Shown here: positions 10,801-20,459 of the stretch, one piece after another | Position numbering within the stretch: the stretch's first letter is position 1 | Layout: every line of letters begins with the position of its first letter | Assembly: GCA_034440635.1 (NCBI GenBank) | Contig: JAOTON010001276.1 | Location: 372,001 to 436,000, forward strand | Source: Lepas anatifera | Taxonomy: Eukaryota > Arthropoda > Thecostraca > Lepadidae | Length of the DNA: 64,000 nt | Direction: 5' to 3' | Translations under genes and position numbers: made by a program | Notes under the pieces: generated by a model | The model's input: the letters and a program-made list of their open reading frames with translations, nothing else | What the model was told of the DNA's origin: nothing | Databases searched by the model: none

Positions 10801-11530
10801 AAGAAATTTCTCACTTTCATCTTTTGCATCGGTTTTCACCTCTGAACTCACCGCCTTGGATAAGGCTCTATGCTTTATCGAAGTTAGTGATGCCACGAAA
10901 TACGTTATTTTCACCGATAGCCTTAGCAGCATTCAAGCTGTGAGTGGTTTCAACCCAAGTGATGGACTTGTTTTAAACATTGTCCTGCGCTTAACCCGCC
11001 TTGCCAGACTGGGAAAGTATGTAACACTCTGCTGGATCCCAAGTCATGTTGGAATACAATTGAATGAAGTGGCAGACGCAGCGGCCCGACGTGCTTCCCG
11101 TAGGCCCTGCAGGCGTGCGCAACGAATCCCCGCTAGAGATTTGTACCCATATATATGTACCCACCTTCGCAGTGTATGGCAAGAACAATGGAATAATATA
11201 ATAAATAACAAGTTGAAAGTTATCAAACCTGAGATCGGTGAGTGGCCATCCTCGCTGCGGCCTAACCGCCGTGAGGAGGTGGCGTTGTGTCGATTGCGGA
11301 CTGGCCACACGCTGGCCACTCACCGATATCTGTTATGCGGCGAACCTCGACCACAATGTCAGCGATGTGCGGCGCCCCTGTCGGTCCGACACGTGCTGGT
11401 CTCATGTCCGGAATATGCTAGACGCAGGTCTTTGCATTTTGGCGTGCACCGGCAGGAGTCCACACTTTTAGAATTGATCGGCCGTGACTCCAGTATGGTT
11501 GAACGGGTGCTGTCCTATCTTAGAGAATAA
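7853..11530 (+). CDS. LINE ORF2 polyprotein (AP endonuclease, RT, RNase H), copy A
   Basis: An open frame of about 1,226 codons. The AP endonuclease shows QWNCRG near residue 5, ETKL near 36, GDFNAHH near 131 and SDHFPV near 205. The RT has FRPISLTSC, CGFRRGRSTVDHL, FFDAIAAYDTAW (~576), GIPQGSVSS, FVDD (~665) and KFLGVTFD. RNase H keeps its acidic residues: YTDGSK (~961), SELTAL, FTDSLSSIQA and NEVADAAA. A C-terminal zinc finger CQRC...H...C lies at ~1168. The frame ends early because a SINE inserted at 11527; without it the stop would be at 11760. The start is uncertain: where other families have ATG-ACN-TTT-hydrophobic-CAG-TGG, this copy has AAC, and the open frame begins at 7823. Confidence 0.93.
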   Translation, partial: NTFLQWNCRGIRTSAGDLQAFIRSRGLAAICLQETKLSAEIPFSLTGFSIFRKDLERNPVAHGGVLLAINNYIPAKQISLQTRLQAVAARIYIARRQISLCSIYLPPGVDMPTRELNLLISELPPPILLLGDFNAHHTAWGCEDINSRGRHLDHFIQGVSLCILNTGAPTHLTIPSGRESALDLSLCSPELSALFSWAVCSDPMGSDHFPVLVTCDNTSVLGTRPQRWKMKNADMSLFSSLVDDYLETFSTQTPFTVDQFTAILRDAAYASIPRTSKNPRRPPVPWWSMECRDAVRERRRAYRQFKRNSTQQNLNMYRKSRAACRRTIKQAKRKCWREYVGKLNRFTPLSQVFGQIRRIEGRSVSTPLPTLQIGGRNIFNPTEVADCIGNAIAQRCSSVREDVSFMRYKTLAEQKSIHFGTTSTLSYNKPFTLHELAAAIRGLHPVAEGPDLIHNDMFKALSQSALRVLLASFNMMWESGEFIPAWREAIVIPILKPGKSGLDPLHFRPISLTSCMCKLFEKMVNVRLVWYLESRGIINNNQCGFRRGRSTVDHLVSLDTSVRIAFKERRHLGAVFFDAIAAYDTAWRHGILLKLHKCGIRGQMGFFMKNFLTDRTFRVRVGGTYSNTFYQEEGIPQGSVSSICLFALAINDVTHSLPPSIQASIFVDDIAVWAKASTTPALSRQLQLAVNHLERWSSKNGLYFSTEKTAGVHFCRRRRTCPEPMVSLRGKTITFQPTAKFLGVTFDKRLTYNAHIRNIRDKCFKSLNALKCASRLSYGADRKTLLILYRSLVRSKMDYACFVYDSASESAKRCLDTIHHSALRVATGAFRTTPCSSLLVEANEPPLALRRRLLGQRYACKLAQSPSHPTYNAVFSRNMLRLFVNVQRGIPLGVRVQRFSAESGIQPSVVTHSELSDIPPWELICPKTDMTLAGKTKSDTIPTEFKQLALEHIAQYADHVSFYTDGSKTDIGVGCAFVTDTVTRNFSLSSFASVFTSELTALDKALCFIEVSDATKYVIFTDSLSSIQAVSGFNPSDGLVLNIVLRLTRLARLGKYVTLCWIPSHVGIQLNEVADAAARRASRRPCRRAQRIPARDLYPYICTHLRSVWQEQWNNIINNKLKVIKPEIGEWPSSLRPNRREEVALCRLRTGHTLATHRYLLCGEPRPQCQRCAAPLSVRHVLVSCPEYARRRSLHFGVHRQESTLLELIGRDSSMVERVLSYLRE

Positions 11531-11711
11531 TAATAATTTTTGGGGCTTATCGACGCACCAACTGCCAGGGTCATATGGCGTCGCCAACTCTTTCCCTGTT
11601 GAAGGGTTTCTCGGGAGCCAGCTTGCTCCTTGTTCAGGGAAGCCGCCGGGCCTTGAACCCGGGTCGGCTGCGTGGCAGACAGCTATGCTGACCACTCTAC
11701 TACCGCGCCCC
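11527..11711 (-). mobile_element. tRNA-Gly-derived SINE with LINE-like 3' end
   Basis: A 185 bp insertion flanked by a perfect 17 bp target duplication (CTGTCCTATCTTAGAGA at 11510-11526 and 11712-11728). Read on the minus strand it starts with a tRNA-like head with a box A region (GGTAGTAGAGTGG), the loop segment CTGCCACGCAG as in tRNA-Gly(GCC), and a box B (GGGTTCAAGGC). It ends with a hairpin at 11551-11583 and the CCATATGACC core found in the LINE 3' UTRs, then an ATT-repeat tail. RNA polymerase III transcription from the internal boxes and mobilisation by the local LINEs are inferred. Confidence 0.9.
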
Positions 11712-11762
11712 CTGTCCTATCTTAGAGACATTGACTTTACGATAATATTTGATCCTGGTTAA

Positions 11763-12232
11763 AAGCGTGTGTTGTGGTAGTCAACCGCGCTGATAGGCGC
11801 CTGGCGCCGATTTGGCGGGTCCTCCCTTTCGCTCCGGGGCCTTTCAAGTCTCGGAGCGACGGGGAGGGCCTCCGTTAGACGTCGGGCTTGGGTCCGGCGT
11901 CTAGGCTGCCCCCGCGCCCCCGGGCCCCTGGGTCCGTTGGCGCGGGGTGGGCGCCGGAAGTGATGCCCCGGCGCCCCGCGCCGGGCGCCTGCCGGCGCGG
12001 TAAACCTGTTTGAATCTGTGACCATGCATCCGTGCAGTGAGAATCATAACTACGATGTGAAAGAGTCACTCTTTAATGTAAATATTAGTTCACTGTAGAC
12101 GAGACTTTACTTTCCCCTAAAGACAGACAAATTTATAAGCTTTGACCGCAGAGAAGTGTTATGGGCGCTATATGACCTTGCAGGTTGGCGCGCCCCTAAA
12201 ACCCAATAATCAATCAATCAATCAATCAATCA
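11763..12232 (+). other. LINE A 3' UTR with terminal hairpin and AATC tail
   Basis: About 470 bases after the original ORF2 stop. The first half is very GC-rich with many inverted CCGGCGCC-type words; the second is AT-rich. The end has the common hairpin at 12163-12195, the loop core ATATGACC, the CCTAAAACCC segment and a tail of AATC repeats. Copy B has the same 3' UTR at 55160-55620. This is the presumed recognition site of the element's own reverse transcriptase. Confidence 0.8.
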
Positions 12233-13452
12233 ACAGCTCTCCATACAGAGACGCGCTGGTCGGGAATCAGTGTAGAATCCCACCAAACGAGCCCCACGCC
12301 GATGTTCGTCCAACACTTGACTTAGACTTGGGCATGGACCAGTGTATGGGCCTCTCGCTCAGGCAATTCTTGTCCTTGTTTAACGGAATACTGCCTCATA
12401 GGGGGGGATAGCAGTCTCGATAAACAAGCGAGCTGTACAAGTACAAGCGAGAAAGCGGTGCAAACCTCACTTGAATTCCGTGACGTGGGAACCACCTCGA
12501 CCACCACATCGACAGCCCCTCCTTTGGAGAGCAAATCCACCCAGACAACACAGGGGGTCTGTGACACTGAAACCAACGTTTCCCCGGCCCAGCTGAACGC
12601 TGAGCTGGGTGTCATAGAACCCTGCAGAGCGAGCTCAGGAACAACAAACACAACTGAAAGAACAAACACAAATGAAACAACAAACACAAACGAAACAAAC
12701 ACAACTGAAACAACAAACACAGACGAAACAACGAACAGTGAGCCCTGCGGAAAGAGAGCTAGGGAAGACTGCCCAACCTCCCCCAGGAGCCGTGAATGAC
12801 CCCAGCCCTCCCACTCCAGTCAGAAGTGCTTCAAACCCTAAGTCCTTCTCTAAAAAGGCGCGAGTGGTGCTGTCCCGGATGGAAAACCCCCTCCTTGTCA
12901 CCGAGAGAGGACACACGCCGTGTGTAACCTCAAGCACACCTGGAACTGCCCCTCCCAGCTCAGAACAGAGAGAGACTGACTCTGACCACCTCCCAACCAC
13001 AGACGAGTGCAGTCATAGGGTGCCATCGCCACCATCACCACCCAAACCCTTGATGCCCACTCCGCCGCCACCGCACATAGGGCCCCCGGGGCGAGTAAAT
13101 GAACTAGTAGAAAGCATAAACAAAAGAGTTAGCGCTACATGTCAAAACAAAGACAACACATATATAGTAAACACAGTAAATACAGTTAACATGAACATAG
13201 ACACACACAAACAGGATGGTTTCATGCCTCCCCATCCCCCCTCCCAGAGTGCCACCTGGCTTTCGGGCCAGGGATAGAGCATATTCGTTTTCTGACCGAC
13301 CGGAGAGACCGCGTTCTCACTATCGGGAGTCTGACAGCTATAGGCGTGCACGCTCAAGAGACCGGCCATGTCCGGTATGGGAGCGAGGAACAGCTCCTCA
13401 GCTGAGAGGAACAGGAGGAATCCCCTTCCAGGGGCCTAGTCAGCCACGATGA
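12233..13452 (+). pseudogene. LINE ORF1 C-terminal remnant, G copy
   Basis: A broken ORF1-like stretch upstream of a LINE ORF2. It starts directly at the tail of element A. At least three frames are needed, with changes near 12420, 12790 and 13220-13260. The middle is a Thr/Asn/Glu-rich tract coded by an imperfect repeat of AACAAACACAA-type units at about 12645-12740, followed by Pro-rich and Arg/Ser-rich parts, as in the C-terminal halves of the other ORF1 proteins. The zinc knuckles are absent here and not seen at 3681-3970 either, so they are deleted or lie outside. The product is not functional. Confidence 0.6.
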
Positions 13453-13505
13453 TTGGTTTCTCTTTTAGCCGTGATCAGTGTTTTATATCATTCCTTATCA
13501 CTCTC

Positions 13506-16455
13506 ATGACCATGACTAGTTTTCTTCAATGGAACATGCGTGGTTTCCGATCCAACCTCCCTGATCTCCAGGCCTTGGTGTCAGCAGGCAATCCCATAGC
13601 AGTCGCACTTCAAGAGACGAAGGTCAGGGACGGCCAAGGCTGCAATATTCACCACTATAAAACATATCAATATAACTTACCGAACACTACAATTGCCCAT
13701 GGAGGCGTCGCTCTTCTTATTCACTACAGCGTACCTTCTGTAGCACTTACGCTCCGCACTGAACTGCAGGCAGTAGCTGCGACTGCTGATCTTGGGGATA
13801 TAAAAATCACACTAGTATCGCTCTATCTGCCTCCCGGGGAGGCCTTCCCTGACGCTCAATTTCAGAGCCTGTTACGGCAGCTGCCCCCACATCACATAAT
13901 ATTAGGCGATTTCAATTCACATAACACACTATGGGGCTGCTCCGGATCCAACAGCCGAGGAAGGCGTCTCGAAAATATAATAAACTACAACGACTTATGC
14001 ATTATGAACACAGGCAAACAAACATACATCTCTTTACCCTCAGGCGCGACGTCGGCCATCGACTTATCGCTCTGTTCTTCCTCTGTAGCAAATCGGTTTC
14101 ACTGGCGCACCCACAGCAACCCCTGCGGAAGTGACCACTTCCCGCTGTGGGTGTGGTCGGATAGGCCCCATCCGGGAACACGGATTCCTAGGTGGAACTT
14201 TGTAAAGGCGGACTGGGATAGTTTTACCTCTGACTGCGTTTTAGCATTCAGACCAGAGAATGGTAAAACCGCTACCACCTTGTACGAAGAGATACGCTCT
14301 CGCATCCTGCAATCTGCTGACAGTTTTATTCCAAAAACTAGCCCACTCCCCCGCCGAGTACCAGTCCCCTGGTGGAACAAGGATTGCAGATGCGCCATCA
14401 GGGAACGGCGACGCTGTTTTAGGAAGTTCCAAAGGCGCCCTACAACCGACAACCTAGTCGCGTTCCGACGCGCAAAAGCATTAGCGAGAAGAACTGTTAG
14501 AGATGCGAAAAGGAAATCATGGCACGCTTACATTAACACAATTAATAGGCTCACACCACTCACGGCTGTTTGGAAACATATAAACCGCATCTCCGGTCGT
14601 ACCGCCCCGACACCCCCTACCGGTTTTATCCTACAACCACAATTTGATCACTGACCCCATGGAAGTCGCTAACACCTTCGGAGCGGTGTGGGCCGAGCGC
14701 TGGCAGCTGGGAACGACCGACCCTCGCTTTATCCGTCACAAAGGAATCAGAGAAGGGACGCCGGTCGACTTCAACACCACCACCGCACTGCCTTTTAATG
14801 ATTGTTTCAGCTTTGATGAACTGAGTACAGCACTCGCGCTCACCAAAAACACCGCAGCCGGGCCCGACAACATTCACTACATCATGATTAGGAACTTGGA
14901 CGAGCCATCACTTCGGGTGCTTTTATCATTCTACAACCATGTCTGGACCACGCACGAATTCCCGGACGCTTGGCAGGAGGCCATGGTAGTCCCTGTTTTA
15001 AAACAGGACAAAGACGGTAGTGACCCTCTCCACTACCGCCCCATCGCCCTGACTTCTAGTGCGTGCAAGCTGTTCGAAAGAATGATTAACCGTCGCCTCA
15101 CGTGGTTTCTGGAAAGCATCGGCTTTCTGTCCAACGCGCAGTGTGGTTTCCGCGCCGGTCGGTCCACCACTGATCATTTAGTTTCACTTGACACAGCCGT
15201 CCGCCGCTCTTTCACGCGGAAACAGCACACCATCGCGGTCTTCTATGATATCGAGAAAGCCTATGATACGGCCTGGAGACATGCGATTCTCCGGAAGCTC
15301 CATGCTGCGGGAGTGAGAGGGCACATGGGCCATTTTCTGGCCAATTTTCTCAGGAATCGATATTTTAGGGTAAAGGTAGGAAATGGAGGTTTGAGCAGCT
15401 GAGCGGTGTACCACAGGGAAGTGTCCTGAGTGTGACCCTCTTCGGGGTTTTAATCAATGACATTTGCAGTGCAATCCCTCCCACTGTTGAGAGATCGCTT
15501 TTTGTCGACGACCTAGCTGTATGGATAAGCACCTCGACCACACTCTCTGCACAGCGACAGCTACAGCTATGTATTGACGGCCTGACCGAGTGGAGCCTCG
15601 TGAATGGTTTTAAGTTTTCTACTGAGAAAACGGTTTGTGTGCATTTCTGCCGCCGGACCCGCTACTGCCCAGAGCCGATGCTGAGGCTGTACGGGAGGCA
15701 AATCCCAGTCTCTGACCATGCCAAATTTCTTGGTTTAACCATCGACAAACGTCTTACCTACACACAGCACATTATATTGACAAGAGACAAATGCATGAAA
15801 CGCGCAAATGTATTAAAGATGGTATCACGCACATCCTACGGAGCGGACAGAATCACACTTTTACGCCTATATCGAGCGCTGGTAAGATCGGTCCTGGATT
15901 ATGCTTCCGTGGTTTATGACGGTTCTCTAACGAGCACTAAGCAGCCCCTGGACGCAGTCCACCACGCCTGTATAAGAGTGGCCACTGGTGCTTTCCGCAC
16001 CTCACGTAGAGCAAGCCTTCTGGCTGACGCTGACGAGGCCCCGCTTGACCTTAGGAGGAAGCGACTCGCACTTATGTATGCCACTAAGATCCGGCAATAC
16101 CCAACCCACCCAACGTACAAGTGGATCTTTGACCATTCGCTAATAGACTTATTCGCTGTGGGGAGGCAAAGCTCATCTTCGGCCCTGTGTAGCCGGATTT
16201 CACACTGGCTTGGTGAATCTAACATTAATATCACCATGATCGCAAAACAACGCCCAGGGACCCTAGAACCATGGCGTAAAGTATCCGCCAAATGTGACAC
16301 AAGGTTGATGCAGTACGGAAAGGCGCACACACTTCCACCAGACTTTGCGCAACTCGCTGCTGAAAGAATCCATTCATACACCGACCGCACAAAGTTTTAC
16401 ACTGACGGCTCCAAGGGAGCAGCTGGAGCCGGCTGTGCCTTTGTTAGCGTTAGTG
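13506..16455 (+). pseudogene. LINE ORF2 (endonuclease, RT, part of RNase H), G copy
   Basis: Starts at ATG 13506 (or 13512, same frame) with FLQWNMRGF. The endonuclease shows ETKV, GDFNSHNTLWG and GSDHFPLW; the RT shows CGFRAGRSTTDHL, FYDIEKAYDTAWRH and FVDDLAVW. RNase H begins with FYTDGSKGAAGAGCAF and then breaks off at about 16455, where an unrelated LINE 3' fragment starts. Frame breaks lie near 14630 and 15390. It is closest to copy D (38462-42336). About 200 C-terminal codons are missing; a fitting 3' end lies at 17296-17475. Confidence 0.9.
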
Positions 16456-16465
16456 CCTAGTTTGT

Positions 16466-17061
16466 ATGTATGCATTCGAGTCTTGGCAACGGAGATGGGA
16501 CAATGATCCCAAGGGCTCCAAATTGCGCCTTATGAAGCCCAGGATCGGCGCGTGGTCATCGGCCAATGCCAGGTGCAGAACGGACGAGGTTGTTTTAGCC
16601 AGATTGCGTATAGGACACACACACTCCACTCACTCGTTCCTTCTGAGAGGAGAGGAGCCACCGGAATGCCCGCGATGTGGGGAACACCTCTCTGTTAAGC
16701 ATGTTCTCACTGACTGCCGGGACTTTGAGATTGAGAGGAGGGCTCACTTCCCCGCAGATTTTTCACTCGGGTCCCTTATTGGTGAGTCGCCGTCAGTCGA
16801 TGTGGCAACAATATCGGCTTTTCTAAAGAGTATCGCATTCAATGGCATTTATTCACCCTCGTAGCTTTTTTTTCTCACTTCATTTATGTAGCAGACACAC
16901 ACAAATGGTAACACCACAGGGTTAGTACTTTTTACGTATAAACCTCCTTTTTATTAGCACCTGACCTGTTACAGCCCTCACAGTACTTCATTTAATGTTA
17001 TGGGCGCCATATGACCCAGCTGTCGGTGCGCCCAAAAACCCCAACAATGATGATGATGATG
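16466..17061 (+). mobile_element. 5'-truncated LINE, K type (RNase H end and 3' UTR)
   Basis: Starts inside the RNase H tail and reads to a proper stop at about 16864. The first 200 bases are nearly identical to 2283-2485. It includes the C-terminal zinc finger (CPRCGEHLSVKHVLTDC). The 3' UTR ends with the hairpin 17002-17033 and an ATG-repeat tail. The strong 5' truncation is typical of incomplete reverse transcription. I find no clear target duplication; the left junction falls in the RNase H of copy G. Confidence 0.85.
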
Positions 17062-17295
17062 GGACTGTCTAGTATTTTATCGTTTTTGAAAAGCATCGAC
17101 TTTAATGTTATTTACTCGCCGACCTAAGTGTGTGTGTGTGTGCTATATTTTTTTCGTTTTAGCCGTCCTTTTACTGTGGACAGACTTTTAGCCACGTTGA
17201 TTGTTGAAGCCATTCTGTATGCATTTTATTGAGTGTTATGGGCGCCACATGACCTTCGTTGTCGGCGCGCCCTTAAAACCCAATGATGATGATGA
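17062..17295 (+). mobile_element. 5'-truncated LINE 3' end, E type
   Basis: The first ~60 bases encode the last codons of an E-type ORF2 (FNVIYSPT ending at a TAA near 17125), then a 3' UTR with a GT microsatellite, the hairpin 17240-17272 and an ATG-repeat tail. It abuts the tail of the preceding fragment directly. Confidence 0.8.
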
Positions 17296-17475
17296 TGGGA
17301 GATCAAGTTTGACATCATCTACAATCCCATCCCACCTAATTAGGTGGCATGTAGAGCTCGCAACAACCCAGGGCAGGTTTAAATTACATAGCATTAGAAA
17401 CTAAGTAGGTTAAATAATGATGGGCGCGATATAGCCTAGACGCTGAATGCGCCCTATAAACCCCAATACACACAA
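17296..17475 (+). mobile_element. LINE 3' end, D/G type
   Basis: Starts with codons like the D/G-family C-terminus (KFDIIYNP) and ends with the hairpin 17422-17454 and a short CA-rich tail. It may be the true 3' end of copy G, separated from 16455 by the two later fragments together with a deletion of about 200 codons. Confidence 0.7.
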
Positions 17476-17489
17476 AGCAGGAATATGGG

Positions 17490-18440
17490 TGTTGGTGCTC
17501 CCCCTCTCCAGCTTGGTCTCGGTGACCCCGATAATCAGTCTTGGAAGGCCCCAGAGAATCGCTCTCGGGGAACTCTGAGCATCTGTCTTTTGGGTTCCCG
17601 AACATTCTTGGGGCTCCGAGCATTCTTCTCGGGGCCCCCGATCTTTGGCCCTCGGGAATCAGTCTCGGGAGCCCCTAAACATTGGTCTCGAACATCACTC
17701 CCGGGGGCCAGGGACATTGGTCTTGGGAGACCCGAATATCGGTCTTGGGAGCTCCCGAATATCACCCTTGGGGGCCCCGAGACCACTGCTCGGGACCAAG
17801 ATCGGAGGGTCTCGGAAAAAGTGCTCGGGTAGATGTGCCTGTGTTGAGAATATGATGCTCACTGAGGTGGATTTCCTGGGATTGATAAAGGTATACATTT
17901 TAGGGGCATCGAACATCTGTCTGAGGCCCCCGAGCATTGATCTTGACTCGGAGACCGTGATCATCGGTCTCCTGGACACCCCCACACTCAACATCATTCT
18001 TGGAGGCTCCCGAGCATCACTGGGTCCCTCTGAGCTTGGTCTTGGAATCCCTCGACAATCCGTTCCGGGGTCCCCGAATATCGGTTCCGAGCATCGCTCT
18101 GGGGGGGAGGGAGGGGCGAGACCAGGTTTTGGGGGTCCCGGAGCGATTCTCGGGGCAGCGAGGCAGATGTTCGGGGCCCCCAAAGCGATGCTCGTGGAGT
18201 CCGAGACCGATGTTCGGGGGCCTCCGAGACTGATTCCCGGGATCCCAGGAGGTCAAGTTTGGGAGCCCCGAGACCAATGCCTACGCTTTCAGGAACAAGG
18301 TCAGCTCAAAGCAAGTGAAGTGCTCGTTCAGTGAGCAAGGTCAGTTCGAGCATCGCGCTCAGAAGCCACTGTTAATCGGTCCCATGGACCCCTGAACACC
18401 GATCCCGAGCAATGCTCTCGTTGTGTCTCCTGAAACTGCT
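17490..18440 (+). repeat. Degenerate minisatellite, ~25-30 bp unit
   Basis: Almost one kilobase of diverged tandem units built around a word like CGAGCATCGGTCTCGGGG with CCCC stretches; spacing between units is about 25-30 bases and irregular. The long open frames on both strands come from the biased composition and are not genes. A short A/T-richer part near 17840-17900 interrupts the array. No function is evident. Confidence 0.75.
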
Positions 18441-18693
18441 GCGCGAGAGCAAGCTGGGGGGGGATCTGAGAGATGTTTATGAACATCAAGTGTGCGAATT
18501 TGTTTGTTTTATAGTGTCGTGACTGTATGACCTTTAAAATATCACAATCATATTAATGCGTGATAATATCTTTCTTCACGGCAAATATTCAGCGGTAACA
18601 CTTAACTGCTACCCTCTCGCTGCGAGATTCTTTATCTATAATTTTCTAAGAATAATCACTGAAGTGACATTGGAATATTTCGCTGCTCCGCAG
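18441..18693. other. Unique-looking spacer
   Basis: AT-rich sequence between the minisatellite and an exon-like block. I recognise no gene or repeat in it. Its right end is TTTCGCTGCTCCGCAG, which could be a splice acceptor. Confidence 0.4.
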
Positions 18694-18796
18694 GCACAAG
18701 TGCGTGTGGTGAGTGGTGAGAGCCGCCAACTGCGAACTCTGAAGATGATTCTCCACCAGCAAGTCTTTCCTCATCTGATCCCGTCCGTCCAGAGCG
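18694..18796 (+). other. Candidate internal exon of a host gene
   Basis: 103 bases bounded by a plausible acceptor (CTGCTCCGCAG) and donor (GTGAGC). The open frame from the first exon base codes for about 34 residues with an ordinary protein-like composition, including RQLRTLKMILHQQVFPHLIP, unlike any LINE ORF here. The exon would start in phase 0 and end with one base left over. I do not recognise the family. No neighbouring exon was found, so this could be chance or a processed remnant. Confidence 0.4.
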
Positions 18797-19912
18797 GTGA
18801 GCTTTTCTCCTTCCTTCCTACCATGACATGTTCATAAGATATCCAGATATCACAATTATTTTTAAATATTAATAAAGTGCACCTTTTCCAATCCTTAAAA
18901 AGGAAAATCCTGGGTGAAGTTCACTGTGCTTATTGGAAGAAATATTTACTCATTAAGAGCTGGGTATGGAGGGAGGCATTGAGCTATAAAGGGTCCATTC
19001 TGAAGGTTAGGCTCCAAGCCAAATCCTGGTCGCGCCATCTGCCTCCGCCATGAGGGGTCCGTCGGAGTTGGCTGCGGGCATGCTGGGATCGTGCGAGCCA
19101 CAGCGCGCAGCTCCCTATCGATGGTGTCGACAGTGGCCGCGGGGAGCCATGCTGCAGCTGCGAACTCTGTCACTTCGCGGTTGTAGCCATTAGCCACTGT
19201 CCGCAGCTTTAGCTTCCGCTTACCATAGGATCTTTCGGTCAGCTGTGTAGCTGCGTTACCCCTGGCTTGACTTTCGTGCATGAACGATAAAATGCAAAAT
19301 TTATCCTATGTGTGGTCCTGATTTCCAGGGGCGTATCCAAAGGGGGAGCGATCGGCCCCACCCCCTTGGGCTGACCTTAAGCACTGGAAAGAAACGCCTC
19401 CCGCCGCAGCCGCTGGGCCACCACAGGGTGAGCTCTGCGGCTTTAGCTAGGCCCCGCAGGCTTCGAAATCAGGGAAAATAAAAGTTGATTTACGCCGAGA
19501 AACCACAGCGTAAAATTTGGAAGCTCCGGCCATATGGGTAAATTTACCACTCCAGAATACATACGCAAAGATGCGTACAGAACAGAGCGGTGGCATCGTC
19601 ATCAAAACACGCAGGGCGAACCAGTCGAAGCCCTCTACGTTTCCCCTAGGTTTTTGGGTATAAAATGTGCAAAAATTCGTAACGTAAGATGGGACTACTT
19701 TGAAATCGTGGAAAACTTCCAACAATGTTAAGGATTGATAAAAATATTCTTTGATTCGAAAATTGTTCAGTGGAAAGTGCTGCAGAATTATCAAGGAAAA
19801 ATAAAAAATCTATAAGGGAAGCGTATTTACTTAGTATTTACGAAAATGCACAAAAATTCCATGGATTTCTAACACTGCATAAATGTTCTAGTATGGTGCA
19901 CGGCGGAAAATT
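18797..19912. other. Spacer with no recognised gene
   Basis: AT-rich around 18830-18960 and 19680-19900, more GC-rich at 19000-19440. Open frames on either strand (for example minus 18946-19281) have no recognisable domain. The word GGGGCGTATCC near 19328 resembles ends of some DNA transposons, but I could not pair it with a second end. Confidence 0.4.
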
Positions 19913-19924
19913 GATAATTGTCTG

Positions 19925-19988
19925 ATGGGCGCTATATGGCCTTGCCAGGCTGGTGCGCCCCTTAAGCCCAAATAACTAACTAACTAAC
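19925..19988 (+). mobile_element. 64 bp LINE 3'-end micro-insertion
   Basis: Contains only the terminal LINE module: the hairpin at 19927-19960 (stem GGGCGC/GCGCCC), the short linker and a TAAC-repeat tail. It is flanked by a 12 bp target duplication with one mismatch (GATAATTGTCTG at 19913-19924, GATAGTTGTCTG at 19989-20000). This is an extreme 5' truncation, or a template containing little else. Confidence 0.85.
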
Positions 19989-20000
19989 GATAGTTGTCTG

Positions 20001-20459
20001 AAAGCCAACTGCGTAAGAATCCTCACCCAAGTATGATGTTGCCCCTGTTCCAAATGTCACCCGAATTCAGGCCTAGGGGCCTATTTTAATGTATTTCGGG
20101 GCCTCTGAAATCGATCTCAGGGCTCCGAATGGTTGTCGTTTTGGATATCCGAGGGTTGCTGTTGCAACCCCCCCCTCCCTAATGCTGGTTTCCGGGTCTC
20201 CAGCTTTTGGCCTCTGAGGCTCCCCGAGTGGTTCCTTTTTTTACTTTTCGGCTCCTGGCCTTTGCCAACATCAGAAGCTACTGCCCAATTCCCCGCATAT
20301 GCGGAAAAATTCCGGGAATTGATGACTGTTTCTCTATGTCCCACCGTGCCGCACAAGGCGGTTGGCAGTCATTGCAAGGACAAGGCTACGGTTAAGCGTG
20401 AGAGCCAACCCTGCGCCCAGCGAGTCCCGGTATTTGAACGCGAGACCCTTATCTCAGAA
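20001..20459. other. Spacer, no gene
   Basis: From about 20090 it contains diverged words similar to the repeat that follows (GGCCTCTGAGGCTCC-like). No coding sequence that I would trust. Confidence 0.35.

Larger units (their letters stand above)
5051..12232 (+). mobile_element. Full-length I-like LINE, copy A
   Basis: A 7.2 kb element: leader 5051-6179, ORF1 6180-7803, ORF2 from about 7853, a GC-rich 3' UTR, hairpin 12163-12195 (stem GGGCGC/GCGCCC) and an AATC-repeat tail to 12232. Copy B at 48651-55620 is its close sister over the whole length. A SINE sits at 11527-11711. I find no matching target duplication: the left flank is the orphan leader and the right flank is an ORF1-like fragment. 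Apart from the SINE and one ORF1 frame break it is the best-preserved LINE here. Confidence 0.93.

Noticed and set aside
3971..12232. Element A plus the orphan leader as one insertion with a target duplication inside the ORF1 at 3681-3970.
   Set aside because: The bases before 3971 and after 12232 do not match, so no duplication supports it.
12645..12740. A CRISPR-like or satellite array (AACAAACACAA units).
   Set aside because: Units are short, imperfect and in frame with a Thr/Asn-rich coding stretch; no spacers.
17485..18334. Open frames of 115-229 codons on both strands.
   Set aside because: They follow the GC-rich minisatellite and have no domain; composition explains them.
18946..19281. 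Minus-strand 111-codon frame as a host exon.
   Set aside because: No splice borders matching the frame and no recognisable motif.
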